64,000 nt of DNA, taken from Phoebastria nigripes. Lineage: Eukaryota; Chordata; Aves; Procellariiformes; Diomedeidae. The position numbers and the translations under genes were made by a program. The stretch lies in assembly GCA_035582835.1 (NCBI GenBank), contig JAYKAV010003133.1, positions 308,707 to 372,706 on the forward strand. Reading direction: 5' to 3'. The notes below the pieces were generated by a model. The model was not told the DNA's origin, did no database searches, and worked only from the letters and a program-made list of their open reading frames with translations. Below, piece after piece: positions 1 through 12,940 of the stretch; position 1 is the first letter of the stretch, and each line of letters starts with the position of its first letter.

Positions 1-1065
1 CGTCAGGTCCCATACACTTATGTATGTTCACGTTCCTCAGGTGGTCACGAACCTGGTCTTCTCTTACAGTGGGAGGGACTTTGCTCCCCCAGTCCCCATC
101 TTGGGGTCCATCCAGTCGAGAGATGTGGGAAGAGAGGTTGCCGGTGAAGACTGAGGCAAAAAAGTTGTTGAGTACCTCAGCCTTCTCCTTGTCCATTGCT
201 ACTAGTTTGCCAGTCTTGCTCATCAGGGGGGCTATGCTTTCTTGGACCTTCCTTTTCTGCCTGACATACCTGTAGAAGCCCTTCTTATTATTCTTTCATC
301 CCTTGCCCAGTTCAGCTCCAGGCGTGCCTTGGCCTTCCTGACACCATCCCTACACAACTGGGCAGCAACCCTATACTCTTCCCAGGAAAACCGTCCCTGT
401 TTCCACTGCCTGTGCATTTCCTTCTTGCCAAACTAAAGGTTTGACCAGCAGGTCTCGACTCAGCCATGCTGGTCTCTTGCCTTCCTTTTCTGATTTCTTA
501 CACCTGAGGATCGAGAGCTCTTGTGCTCTATGGAAAGCATCCTTAAAGATCTGCCAGCTCTGTTCTGCTCCCTTGTCCTTGAGGGCAGTTTCCCAGGGGG
601 TCCTATTGACTAATTCCTTGAACAGATGGAAGTTTGCTTTCCTAAAATTCAGGGTCCTGACTTTACTCTTTGCCTGACCCATATCCCTCAGGACTGCGAA
701 CTCCACCAGTGCATGATCACTGCAGCCCAGGCTGCCTCCAATCTTGACGTCACCAATTAGCTCACTTGTGTTGGTGACCAACAGGTCCAGTATTGCATCC
801 CCTGTGGTAGGGCTGTCTGGCTCAAGAAGTTATCCTCAATGCATTCCAGGAGTCTCCTGGATTGCCTACAGCTTGCCGTGCTACTTTTCCAGCAGATGTC
901 AAGGTGGTTGAAGTGCCCCAGCAGGACGAGAGCCTGTGAGCGCGATGCCTCCTGTAGCTGGAGTAAGAAGGCTTCACCAATAGGCTCCCCTTGATCGGGC
1001 GGCCTGAAGTAGACACCAACCACAAGGTTCCCTTTGTTGCCTCGGTCTCTAATTATGGTGAACTT
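1..1065 (-). mobile_element. CR1-type LINE fragment (endonuclease to start of reverse transcriptase), decayed and 5'-truncated
   Basis: Read on the - strand, this region encodes pieces of the CR1 ORF2 polyprotein in the right order. Near 1020-830 there is endonuclease-like sequence with the motif GVYFRPPDQGEP, followed by a LLGHFNHLDICW-like stretch. Near 700 there is the endonuclease C-terminal motif CSDHALVEFAVLRD. Positions 420-230 hold the charged linker ([19 protein letters not shown]), and 230-1 reaches the beginning of the reverse-transcriptase domain (DHLRNVNIHKCMGPD). The open frame is broken by frame changes around 780-830 and again around 375-440, so no functional protein can be made. 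CR1 similarity stops near 1065, as expected for a 5'-truncated insertion. The rest of the reverse transcriptase and the 3' tail would lie left of the window. CR1 elements are the dominant LINEs of birds and are also common in crocodilians and turtles. Confidence 0.93.
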
Positions 1066-4000
1066 ACTTCAATTTTAAAAGTTTAAGCTTATGATCCTGG
1101 AAGAAAACCTCAGCCTCTTTCTGGTGTCTGGCTCTTTTCCAGGAAGGAATGGTTATATTTAATAAGTATGTGCCTATGTATGAGTGGGCAGCAAGGTGCG
1201 GTAAAGCAACTACATCTAGGCACTTATCTCAGAGGAGGTCTTGAGTAGCTGGATTCGTATTATGTTTAAAAACCCACTACCATTATTATTCACAAAATAC
1301 ACTGCCAGATTAGTCTCATATGGTGAGTTGAGTAATAGCCCTCTTGGTATCTATACGTTTTTATAGACAATGGTCCAAGACAGTATTAACTTATTTTTGT
1401 CAAGTTCAAGCTGACAGTGAACTGCAGGCCAAGTGCCTGCCACTGGCGTGCCCTGTGCCAATTAGCTCTGTCACTCACAAGCACACTTTAGCATTAGCAG
1501 TGACCTTCTACCTCATGCTCAGTTCCCTGAATTTAGAAGATCAGCCTCAGTGTAGGCACAGATTTAAGCCCTTCTGTTTGGTCTGTAAAGTGGATGGACA
1601 GAAGGCAGCTATGGTCCGCCACCGTGATGCCAAGCTGCTGCTGTGCTGTGCTCGCTCGTGTTGACCATGCTATCAGCATCCCTAGAGGACAGCTGCGGGC
1701 TCACCTTCTAGGGACATCGCAGCGGTACCTGCTGTTAATCCCTCTTTCTGTGGCTGCTTTTCACAGATGCAGAAATCTTGAGGCCAGAGGTGATTTTCTC
1801 TTCCCCTGCCCGGGGCGGGATGGGGATCCTGTGGAAGGAAGGGCCTTCCACCGAAGGGCACGGCGGGGGGGAGCGGCTCTGCTGACACAAGTGAGAAGCT
1901 GTACCNGGGACTAAACACAAGTTGTCAAAATCTAACAGAGGGTGTCCAGCACGAACAATGCCTCACTTCCTATTTCTCTCCAATAATAGGAAACGTGGCA
2001 TTGTTGTCACCACAGGGTCTCGTCAGAGTTCAGCAACCCATGTTTACTTCCTTTTTGTCCTCTTCTTATGTGCTTGTGTCAGCAAACACGTTCCCTTCCT
2101 GCTGTTGTCCTCAGTGCTGAGATGAACACTCCTTGCAAATAGTCCTCCCTGCAGTTTGGCATTAGAGGCTTACCTCTCACTGCCATGTATTGTCTCCAAT
2201 ATATTTCATCCTTCCCGAAGGAACCATTTCAGATTCAAATTAAAGTTTTAGACAGTACGGAGATCAATTAAATGATAATATTTTCTCATGATTAGGCTGG
2301 TCTTTTCCTTTAAGCAACTCTCATATTGGGTGTGTGTCCAGTAGTGCTAGAACTCGTCTCACTTTTAATGCGAGATTGCCACAGGTCTTGGAAATGCAGA
2401 TCATCATTAGCATCATTATTTTCAGATAAATTAAGAAATTCATTGAGAGAATTGCTTTTTTCCCTGTGAATATTCAGAGTGGTGGGCAGTGAAAGTAACA
2501 GCAGTTTTCACATAAAATTTGTCCCAGAGACTGCCTAAAATTCCCAAACAAAGCACTTCTAAGAACTTTGAGGCTTTAATATCAGTTGCACAGTGAATAT
2601 CTAGGACAAGACAAAGTTTCAATTTTTTTTAACCTGAGTCGTCAGAATGTTTTTCCGTTTCATTTGGCCATGCATTTATTGGGTCAAGGCAAGTATGGTG
2701 TGTGAGACTGCTGAAAAATAGCAATTGTAATGACACATACACCTTTTTGTTTGCTTCTCCAACAAAATAGTTAACGTCATTTTTGCAATTAAAAAGGAAG
2801 GGCTTTTGATGTGAACTTGTAAAAGCATTTTGCTTAGAATTCTTGAGTGAAGTTATGATCTGGTCTAAGGTACAACTTGCCTTTTATGTATGCATTTATT
2901 TTATCATCAGTATTGCAGATGATTCGATTTTTTTCCTATGCAAAAATGGTGAGTTTTTGTAAAATGTAAGAAATAATGGAAAATAATTTTTGGAGCTCTG
3001 AAGCAAATTCTGCATTATCTCCAGCAAAATACAGCTTTTTAAATAATGTAGTAGCTAGCATTGCTTATTAATACAAAGAAGTTTCTAATTACTCTATAAA
3101 GCCTAATGTGATATTTTACTGTGCCTGTAAATGGAGCAGTCTGAAAAAGTCTAAGTTAATTGCATATTTAATGTTAATTGCTGGACAATTTTGTTCAAAT
3201 GAGAAAAGAATTAGACTTTTGCAACATGTTAGCTGCACTGAGTGCCTGCAATTTTGCTTTTAAGCATCTGCTGATAATCTTTAGAGCATTTTTATTACAT
3301 TTTTAATTTGTTGAACAAAATCATATTAATGCTGATCTTAACTTACTATATGTTTTAAAAGGCAGGTTCACACTCAGCATCTCAGTACATGCTGAACTCC
3401 TGTAGCATTAGGCACAAACTATGTTCAGGTGTCCCCAGGTATTAGCACTCATTTTAAAGGCTATAGCATTTAAATACACTTTTGAATGTACACAGGGGAT
3501 GATAAGGAAAAATCCTGCATGTCAGACAAAGAAACTGTGAAAGAAAGCCTAAACAGACGATGTAATGTTCATAGACTTATGAGGCCCTTCTGTGGGATCG
3601 TGTTCTGAATGTTGAGCTTCACCATAACCTCTTGTGCCTCAGTAATTTGAGATGCTTGTTGGTTTGGCAATTGGTCACACAAAATAAACCGTCCAAACAT
3701 CATGTGTGATAATCGGCCAATCAGGTCTCCAAAGAGTCTTTAAATGTTCAAACTGAACAAAGGCTCTGTATCTATCAAGTTCAGATTATCATCTTGGACA
3801 GCAGCACTCTGCCAGGTAACGTGCTGTTTTTCTATTTCCTTTTAGCTTTACTTAATGGCAATAAGTAGTTTCAGATTACTGAGGTAATCCATGCAAAACT
3901 AATTGACTAATTAAATGCAAGACAAGTCAGTGCACCAGCGCACGTTGCACAATATTTACTATTGGCTTTTTAATGATTATCTAGCATATATTGACGAAAG

Positions 4001-7000
4001 AGTGTGAAGCACTTTAAAGGAGAAATATTCTTACACTTTGTCTACTCCTAAAAAGTTATAACAAGGATTAATGACTGAATGGTGACACTCCCCAGTCTTG
4101 CAGGCTTTATAGGTTTGATTGACATTTTTTGTTCATATATTTTCCCAACATTTCTGAGAAAATAAAGAGTTCAAAGATGAGTCTTCTAAAGAGAAACTTT
4201 AAAGAAAGGGAAGCATCAGTCTAGCTCAGGTCAGATTTCAGAACTGATGGACGTGAAATGTAAATCAGAGTTAGAGTGAAGTGTGTGCTGGAAGTGGTTC
4301 TGTGGCTATGTGACTTGGTTTGAATTAGAGGAATGCTAAGACAGTGGTGAAGAGTGCAAGCAGAGTGGTTGGCAGAAACACAGCTTTGAAGAAGCTCAAG
4401 AAGCTCACAGCTAATATGGAAAAAGATGAATGAGGGCAGGAGAAGATTTGAAGACAAGTTGGACATAGCTGAGGCAACAGGCAAGGTAGATGATTGCTGT
4501 GGCAGCATGTGGGAATGAAGACTAGAGCCTGGGCTGACAGGGGGAATTAATCCCATGTGTTCTGAAGTAACACATAATTTATAAATGCAATATCAATTTT
4601 ACTTACAAGACAAGTCTTCATGATAAACATCTTATTTTCATAGGATTTGTGAGGGCAGCAATAACATAATTCCCCTGCATGAAACCGAGCGATGGAATGA
4701 AGGCTATTTAGTCTCGCTGAGCACTTACTTACACAGTTGGTTCTTCTGCAGTGCCAGAGATTTTTATGATAAAGAATGAAGCATTGCTTTAAAGTGAGCA
4801 ATGTGGGTGTATATTTCACTGACACAAGTAACTCCGTTTCAGTCTTCTGCAACCTCAGAACTCAGTGTCCTATACCTAGTTTTAGCTGCAGGCGCTTAAA
4901 AATTATTAGATTCCTTTGACTGAAGCAAGTGCAAAAGTAATTTCCAATTCTGTTTTTCATATATAACAACACTCTAAATGCTCCAACCAACCTAAACAGT
5001 TTTGCCAATAGTTAATGCACTAGCAGTTTTACAATGGCTGATTATACATAATTTTGGAGAAAAGTTTACTGAGTTTATTTCATGGAGATAACCTGGTGAT
5101 TTTTGGTGTTGTTTTTGTCATCCCTGTTATCAAAGTTTAAAGCCTCAAGGTCTAATTCTTTGCTTACTGAGCTCAAAACTGAGTGCAAAGCTGTCTTTGG
5201 ATTCACTAGAGCAGGCTGATGGCTTAGAAGCCAGAATTTTGGCTGTCATCTTCACAACTCTTCTGACGTCAGAAGCACTGTAATGGCTTACCACGTAGTA
5301 AGGCTATGGACTTAAATGGTCAAACTGCAAAACAAAAAATGACAAAACTGGTCAATGGTGACATCTGATTTGTGTTCTGGTTTGTGGTGAAGGTGAATTA
5401 GTAACTAAGAGAGTAAGGTAAACTCAATTCTAGCTCGCTGCATTTGTTTAAAGGCTCACATCTGTAAACATTTAGTCTGAATATTAATTTTATTTGTATG
5501 AGTACTCTAAGTATCCTGTTGTTTTTTATAGAGCACATTATGCAAAGTTGTGGGCTTTTTTCGTCAAGGCTCCCTTTAAGAGGCTCATCAGAGTGAAACA
5601 TAATGCTGTAGGGTCTAGTAAGAATATGCACAAGTACTAAAATGCCGTGTGTAAGCATTCACAAGAATTGCTCCTTTAGTTCGAATGCTGAAATATTTGT
5701 TGATAATGAGGAAGAAGCTGTAAAACATGCATTCCCGTTCTTAGACAGATTTTCTTTGAAGTCAGTAGGCATTTCAAAAGGGTCAGACTGTATATGTATT
5801 TCTGTAAACTGATCCTTCAGTTTAAAAAAAAAAGGAAACAAAAATAGCATTTAATGAATATTAGACCATATCCATTTTCTAATTCGTGTGTTTAAAAATG
5901 ATTTACTACAGAGTTGTGTTTATACATCACTGTTAAGATATATCTTTTTTACTTGAAAGCCATTTTAAAAGAGAAAAAAGGCATAAAGAAAAAAAATGGC
6001 CTACTGAACACTTATGGCTCTGTATGGGATTGTACAGGCGTCTTTTGCATAAAATTTCTAATAATCTGCCAAGTATGAGCTCAAGGTGTCTTGTCATACC
6101 TTGTGAAGTTGTAACACTTTTTGTATGCAGTGCCACAGACGATAATGCAAAGAAGCAGTATTTCTCAGCCAAATCCTATTTTGCAATCCCCTTTAACTTG
6201 CTTGTAACATTTTGTATATTCAGGTATTGGATCAGCTTTTCCGTTAGTTTATATTAGTGCCTCGTAATTTAAACCCTGGTGTGAATCTAGCACTACAAAT
6301 AAATACTGTCCTCTGATATTCTGTGTATGACATGGTATAGATAACTTTATCCATAATAGACAGTATCTCTATTTTAAGGAGATAAGACGAGATGATAATT
6401 CTTTATATGGACACACAATGACTAGTTGGGTCAGGATGAGTTTGCATAGTGGAATCAGCTCCCTACAATTGCGTCCAGTCACCTTGATAATGAGAAATGG
6501 CATAAATGTTTAATTTATTCATTTCTTTCCACTCAGAAGGTCAAAATGAACTGGTATCTTCATTTCTGGTTCTATAAGTTTTCAAATGAGTTTTACTTTT
6601 TTGTTTTCAAGTAATATTTAATTTGAAATATCAAAAGAACAAAATTAAACTCTAGGTGTCTATACAAAGTTAAGAGAATGTATAAAAGATAAATTCAGTT
6701 CATTGTAAATTTCAATAACAACAGTCTAATTTTAATGCAGCTTAACTATTTTAGAGTCAATTGACGGTCAAAGCCAATGTTACTGTAAAGCAGAATGAGT
6801 GAAAGCAATCATCCTTGTGGTGACTGGGACTGATGATGACCTTTTTGCATTTATCATGTGATCAGAAAAGCAAAGAATTTTCTCCTTCAAGGACAAGAAG
6901 TCTTAAGCTGTCAACAGGTATATCAAGTTCTGTTCACAAAAACAGAGCAGGTTACGGCATGCTTTCACCTTATCTTAAACAAAAAAGAATTTAAAGAACT

Positions 7001-8460
7001 GACTAATTAATTTCCAGTGCAAACAACTGATCTGAACTAAAAATGACTGGACTGTTTAAGGAGCAGATAGACAGTTTAAGAATTTGAATTTTAAGACTTG
7101 ACTGTGGTTTAAAGCCAGGCCTCCTTTGGAAGACCAGTGCTGCATTAGAGTTAGAATTCCTTCTGGGCAGTGTGTGCTGCATCAGGAGGTCTACCAACCT
7201 GCGAGATGGAACAGCATATCCCCATCTGTTGCTGGCCAGCTATCCTGTACATCCCCCTCCTTTTCATGAGATCAGCCTGACAGCAGTAGTTATGCTCTCG
7301 AGCCATCATGCAGCTGAGCTGCAAACATGAATCAAAAGGGGAAGGTGCACTTCTTCGCAGTCGTTTGCCTGTCTAGAATTCAGTCCCTGGGTGTGTTGGG
7401 CTTTCTAGCTCCGATACAGAAAAAATACTTAGCATGTGTTTGTGCCACTGAATCTCTGAGGAGTCTTTTCCTAGAGAGAAGCATACAGTCCTTGTTAGGA
7501 GAGATAATGAGATTGTTTATTGAGGTTTGTTATAGGGAATATTGTTGGAAGAAATGAGTGCTTTCCTGCTAACTACTGGTTTACAATGCTTAGTGGTTGA
7601 CAAACTATTTTATGTTTCATTAAATTCACCATTGCCTTGTATCAAGAGAGCTCTCATCACTGTCTCTAAGGACTAACTCCCACATTTGGGAATAATAATT
7701 ACTCTCCTTTTTCAAAATGGTTAATTTTGCAATATGTTCAGGAAATACTCTGACAGTGACTGCAAAATGTGGCAGTCCACACAGTGTCTTCTGAAATCTA
7801 GACCTGTGGGAGAAGGATAAAATACCAAGAAAACACCTCTTTTATGTTTGTTCTGAGAGAAAGGGATGGTGACACGGCTGTTAGGATTATTTGGGGAGTA
7901 GGATTTCTAAGGAAAGGGTAGTGGTTTTTTGTTTGTTTTTTTTTTCTCCTAGGTTTCAGGCAATGTTCAAACTTTATTTAGGGAAGTAGAATGAAATACA
8001 ATTCACTCTTTGTGGATTTGCCTTAAAAACAAGCATCATTAAAGAATCTACCTGATCATTTCTTTGAGTAGCTCCTCATCCTTGTATTGTGAGAAATAGC
8101 AAGTAGTTGTTACCTACTATCCTTCTCTACATCATAGAGATTTTACAGTGTCACAGACATAGAGCAGCAAGAATATGTGATTGATGTCATTACATCATCT
8201 TTAGATTGACTGGGAAGAGCCTTCTCATGTATTCCACTTTATTCTGGGCAGCTATCTGTGGTGGCTGTATGAAGTGTTAATTCATTTTTCCGTTCTTCCT
8301 CATTGCTATCAGGTTCATTAAAGCTGAAGTGCTTGCCCTGGTTGACAGTAAACCTCAGGTATTTGTGAAAGAAGAGTATGATAGAAATGGATATTGCAAA
8401 AAAGGGATACTTATTAGATAACATAGTGTGAAGGTTTTTGGCTTGGTCTTTGTGTTTGTT
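1066..8460. other. Non-coding upstream DNA, no gene recognised
   Basis: AT-rich sequence with frequent stop codons in all frames. Open frames are at most about 110 codons and resemble no protein I know. It holds a GC-richer patch (about 1590-1905) with a GC box at 1812-1819, and an AT-rich stretch (about 2880-3340) dense in ATTA/TAAT cores. It could be intergenic, or an intron between an untranslated SLC16A7 exon and the first coding exon; the sequence alone does not decide. Confidence 0.6.
1590..1905. promoter_or_regulatory. GC-richer, CpG-containing patch with a GC box
   Basis: This patch stands out from the AT-rich surroundings. It contains about a dozen CpG dinucleotides, a G/C-rich core at 1807-1827 with a perfect GC-box core GGGGCGGG at 1812-1819 (an Sp/KLF-type site), and a G7 run near 1864-1870. 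That is compatible with a weak CpG-island promoter, but equally with remains of a GC-rich repeat beside the CR1 insertion. I see no TATA element or downstream splice donor that clearly belongs to it. Confidence 0.25.
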
Positions 8461-8466
8461 TTGCAG

Positions 8467-8584
8467 CCTGCGCTTCCTTGGGAATGCAGACATGGAGACA
8501 TGCTGGTGCAGCCAGGTTGCTGGTGGAAGGGTAGCCCCTGGCAGGCTGTACGCAGCAGCCAGCGCTCCCAGAAGAAGTTAGGAG
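8467..8584 (+). other. Possible untranslated exon (118 nt) bounded by consensus-like splice sites
   Basis: A GC-richer 118-nt block is preceded by a T-rich tract ending in TTGCAG (acceptor AG at 8465-8466) and followed by GAG|GTAACT (donor GT at 8585-8586). It lies upstream of SLC16A7 on the same strand and could be a 5'-UTR exon, since the annotated coding exon at 33915 itself begins at a splice acceptor and needs at least one upstream exon. This is inference only: decoy splice pairs of this quality are common by chance, and no coding similarity was recognised. Confidence 0.2.
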
Positions 8585-10774
8585 GTAACTCGCACACATG
8601 CCTACACTGCTGGCTAGCCCTTGCCTGAAGACATCTGAGTTAGGGCGTCAGGAGAAGAAAAACTTAATCTACATTGTAAATGGCAGGTTAATGTAACTTC
8701 AGCCTGATGTCATTGTAACTTCAGCTGATGGCCTGATGGTGGTGTGCAACTCAAGCAATCTGCACTGGTAGCGTGCTAGGTGGAGAGAAGGAGGTATAAA
8801 AGCAAAACTAGGACAGTTGTTCTGTGGGAGAGAAAGTCTTTTTGAGCCCCTTAGGTTTTGTCCCTTTGCACAAAGGGAATGATGGCAGGCATGAAGTGAG
8901 GCAAGACCTTGAAACATGCAGTAGAAAGGCAAAAGGACTGAGGAGGTATCTGGGATGAAGAGAATATGTTGTACATGACCATACAACATGAAGAAGGCTT
9001 CATGAGAGACAGCCAAAACCCCCTTCCTTTTGGCGTTTTTCTGGATTAGGACAATAGAGATGGGGCTACAAGAAGGAGAATCAGCTCTTTTTGGGCACGG
9101 TTATCTGAGCTTAGCTACTCATATGCAGAAATCTTTAAGCTGTGAGAGGGAAAGCCATTCCCCTTCTCCCCAGATAGTTTTATAACAACCACTCATCTTA
9201 AGAGTAGAAGTCAACATTTGAAAAGATCTGTTTGAATGAGGGCAAAATTATACCTTCTGCAAATCAGAAGACTAAGCGTAGTGTGAGGAGGAAGCAATTT
9301 TTCATTTTATGCACCTTCATCCCCACAAAACAGGCACTTAAAATAAAAATACTGAATAGTGAAATAAAGAAAAATGGAAGAGGGAGAAGAAATCCCACCT
9401 AATGACAAATCAGGAATCTTTAAAAAGTATTTTAACCAAATCTGGCATTACAGACACTTTAAATCACCAGTCATAAGAAGACCATCACTGTACTAAAATA
9501 CTGGTATAATGAAACAACCATTTAAGTGCTTTTGGGTGTCTATTTCTGTATCTTAACTGGCTTGAATTCATTCTTTCTTTCGTTATTTTTTGTAAGACTT
9601 TTCAGAGAGCATGAATTGAGTTTTAGTATCACTGCGATACATAAAATTACTGATATGTCCTCAATTTTAAATTCCAAATGAGTAATTTTTAACTTGGAAA
9701 TAAGAAAAAAGGTGAACAGGAATGTAACTCTGTAGAGTAGGAATTTTTGCTTTAGTAATGAACTCTCTTAACATATTATTAGGAAACTAATTTGTATCAA
9801 TCAGTATGAAATACACCATTGGAACAAACATTAACATTTTTTGCTTAGTAATTCATCTCTGACTTATGAGGAAGACTTTCTATAATGTATGAAAATATTA
9901 AAGAGTTAATTAGGGTCTATAGAAAAGCCTTGTGGGATGCGTTGCATCCTTCACATAAGACGCATTGTTTTCTGTCCCTCAGTAAGTACTTTATTTGTTC
10001 AAAATGATCCCATGATATTAATTTCTGACTTGGCAAAAACGATATAGATCAACAGTATGTACTAACATCTGGCTGCATAGTGCAGCTGAATTACTCATGC
10101 AATAGCAGTAAGAGAAGAAAATGGCATACAAATATACATAATTTTAGGCTCAAAGGCCCAGTATTCTTGTGCAATGCAGGTTAAACAGACTGACAAAGCA
10201 GAGACAGTTTGAGATGTGTTAATATGGGAAAATGTAATTAGTTCCAAAATAAAAATTACTGTAGTTCAAGCAGTAGATATAAATGAGGAAAATAGTGCTA
10301 GCCCTGTGTGTAATCAAATTATACTGTAAGGCTGACGATTTGCTGGGTATTGTAGAGTTGAAATAGAAGATTTGAAGAGAAATTACAGAAGCAAATCCTT
10401 CACAAATAGAAGTATTATACATATCACAATGAAATATATCAATGACAGAAATGCAGTTTCATTAGTTATTGCAATTGTCCTATCACCTGAGTCACCAAAT
10501 TGCTTCTAAAGACTGGGGTAACAGTTGACATTTATTCTTGAGGAGCATTTCATTTCTAACAGAAAGGTGTCTGAAGGGCAATTTAACCTTAAGTTCATAG
10601 AAAAGTAGGTACGCATTAATTTCCTTACGTCACTAGGGAAATGTAGTTCTTTAGCTAAATATAAATTCCTCATGTCTCCTTCCTTGCTAACCGTAATAGT
10701 GAAGAAGTTGAAACTGTTTTTCCTTGTCTGCCAATACTCAATGAAGAACAATTAATTTTCTTCTCTCTCAGGTA

Positions 10775-10860
10775 TCACTTTATCCATCTTTCTTTCTTTC
10801 CCTCGCTCTTTCTTGCACATTTTGTTTCTCTCTCCCCTTTCTTTCTCTTTCTTCATCTAA
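10775..10860. repeat. Pyrimidine-rich low-complexity tract
   Basis: Mostly C/T with repeated TTTC and CTCT units, interrupted by a short TTGCACATTTTG segment. It is typical low-complexity DNA. Confidence 0.7.
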
Positions 10861-12890
10861 ATACACAGCTTCACGTTGTCCTTATCCAACCAAGATACTA
10901 CTAAAGCTGTTTTTCCAGATGCCACACAGCCCAATGTGTGGGTACCTGGTAATTGAAGCCAGTGTCATGAAGAGATGGATGTATTGGCTTTTTATGAGAG
11001 ACATTAAATGTCCACATAAAGTACAGACTGTCCTGATGTCTGTATCCTGATGGACACATGTACGGGGCATCAGACACAAAAGCATTGCTGATGAGCCTGG
11101 GGGTAATTTTAAACTGGTGAGCTAGATCTTGGCCTCTGAGGTATCTCAGTGTGGGATCTCAAAAAGGCAGGTAAGAAAGAGGCATACTTTCACATGAAGG
11201 CTTACTTCCAGTATTTCCTCATTTCACTATTTCAGACACTTATGAGGACAGTGTCTCAACTTGCTTTCAGAGCATTGCTTGTTTATTTATTCATGGTGAG
11301 TACTACAATTTCTGAAATATGTTGACTCTGTAATGAACTGGAAAGAGGATTTTTCTGAACCTGTAGCATGAGTCAGAAGTGCCTAGCTACTGACATTTAG
11401 CCACTTCTTGATCTTTTCTTTTGTTGAACAGTATGAACAGTACAAACGTGATTCTACTACTCAAAACTGAAAAGGTTTATCCAACGTTAGAAGTGCTAGG
11501 TTTCCAGAAGTTCCTTATATCTTCATAGACAATGTTTCTGGGAGGAGATGTCAGGGAAAAATCTGACAGCATTATAAGTGATAAAAATTACTTTGCATTA
11601 CTTTAATATTGCCCCAAAGTTACCTGTTTTTATATCAGCACATTTCCTCTAAATTTTTTATGCTGAATTTCATCTTTTAAACTCCTGTTCTTTTATTTTT
11701 TTTTTTATTTTCACCCTGATTTCTCTTTCTTCCATCAAATTCACACATCTATATATTAATAACTGGAAGTGCCTTAGCTATTTAAACAGGTATTGGGATA
11801 AAATGCAATTTTGTTTCATGGAAATCTCAAAGACACCTACACTTTTCCTGTTTTTGATCATCCTAACACCTTTATGAATAGAGAACCAACTTTATTTCTT
11901 TCCTATGCCCTGTAAGTGAGGATGAAGTCCATTAAAGATAATGGATTGATGCTATCATGATATAATAATCTAATATCAATACATTCTTCTAGCCTAAAGC
12001 CTGCTTTACAAAATTCTCATTTCAGCATCTAATATCATGTGCATACCTGTAAAACTAATAAAAATTATTTCATCACGGAATTAGTGTAATGGACAGACTA
12101 ACAAACAGTCATGGAAATACTTGAAAGAATAGCAGTAGGCCCGGCCTCAGGGAAGCAGTTATTTACTGTGACTTTCCTTTCAACTTTTGTCATGTGTGAT
12201 TTTCACAAGGTTTCTTTTATTACCCTGTGCAGTTGCCATAATAACAGCATGTCTGTTGTTGGAAACCTCAGGCTGTATTTGTCACAGGCATACCATGCAA
12301 GTAGGAAAATTGTACTTAAGCCTTGACATAGTATGGCATGACTTGGTTCATTTGTCTGGATTCAGCTGGCTGAGGGTGGTTCAGCACATTACTCTGCTAG
12401 TATAAAATTTAATTCCTTGTCATTTTTGATGGATCATTAATTACCCCTGTCAGGCAGTAGCAAAGAGTTTTGTAGTTTAAGTCCTCCAACAAGTTTTGTA
12501 AAATGTAAGGTTATTTCTGAAGTGCAGTGTGTGGAATAAAACTAAAATAAGGCTGGTTTTGGTTTGGTTTGGTTTGGGTTTATTCCTTTTGAATACATTT
12601 CCAGTGCTTGTCACTGTGCTTTAGTTGCCTTGTGGCTCACGTTTCATAAAATACTACATATCATATGTGACATGCTTAAATTGGTTTTGCTACATATAAA
12701 TCAATGTCTTGGGTATGAAATACTCGGATCCTACTCTTCATTTGCATTATCAAGGTGAAGTTTCATATATTTCCTTAGAAAGAAAATTTTAGTTTTGAAA
12801 TTAGAAAGCGAAGTGGACAGCATTGCTGCTTGATTAATTCTGAATTCATAGATAATTTCTAATTAAAATTCTTTTGCCTCTTCATAAAAA

Positions 12891-12940
12891 GAAACCATAA
12901 TAAAAAAAGAAACCATAATAAAAAAAGAAACCATAATAAA
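12891..12940. repeat. Tandem repeat, 18-bp unit, about 3 copies
   Basis: The unit GAAACCATAATAAAAAAA recurs at 12891, 12909 and 12927 with identical sequence, and a partial, A-rich copy precedes it. Exact identity suggests a recent slippage or duplication. Confidence 0.9.

Noticed and set aside
4221..4556. 111-codon - strand open frame
   Set aside because: Its Ser/Leu/His-rich peptide comes from a purine-rich + strand that lacks stops on the complement, and I recognise no protein similarity.
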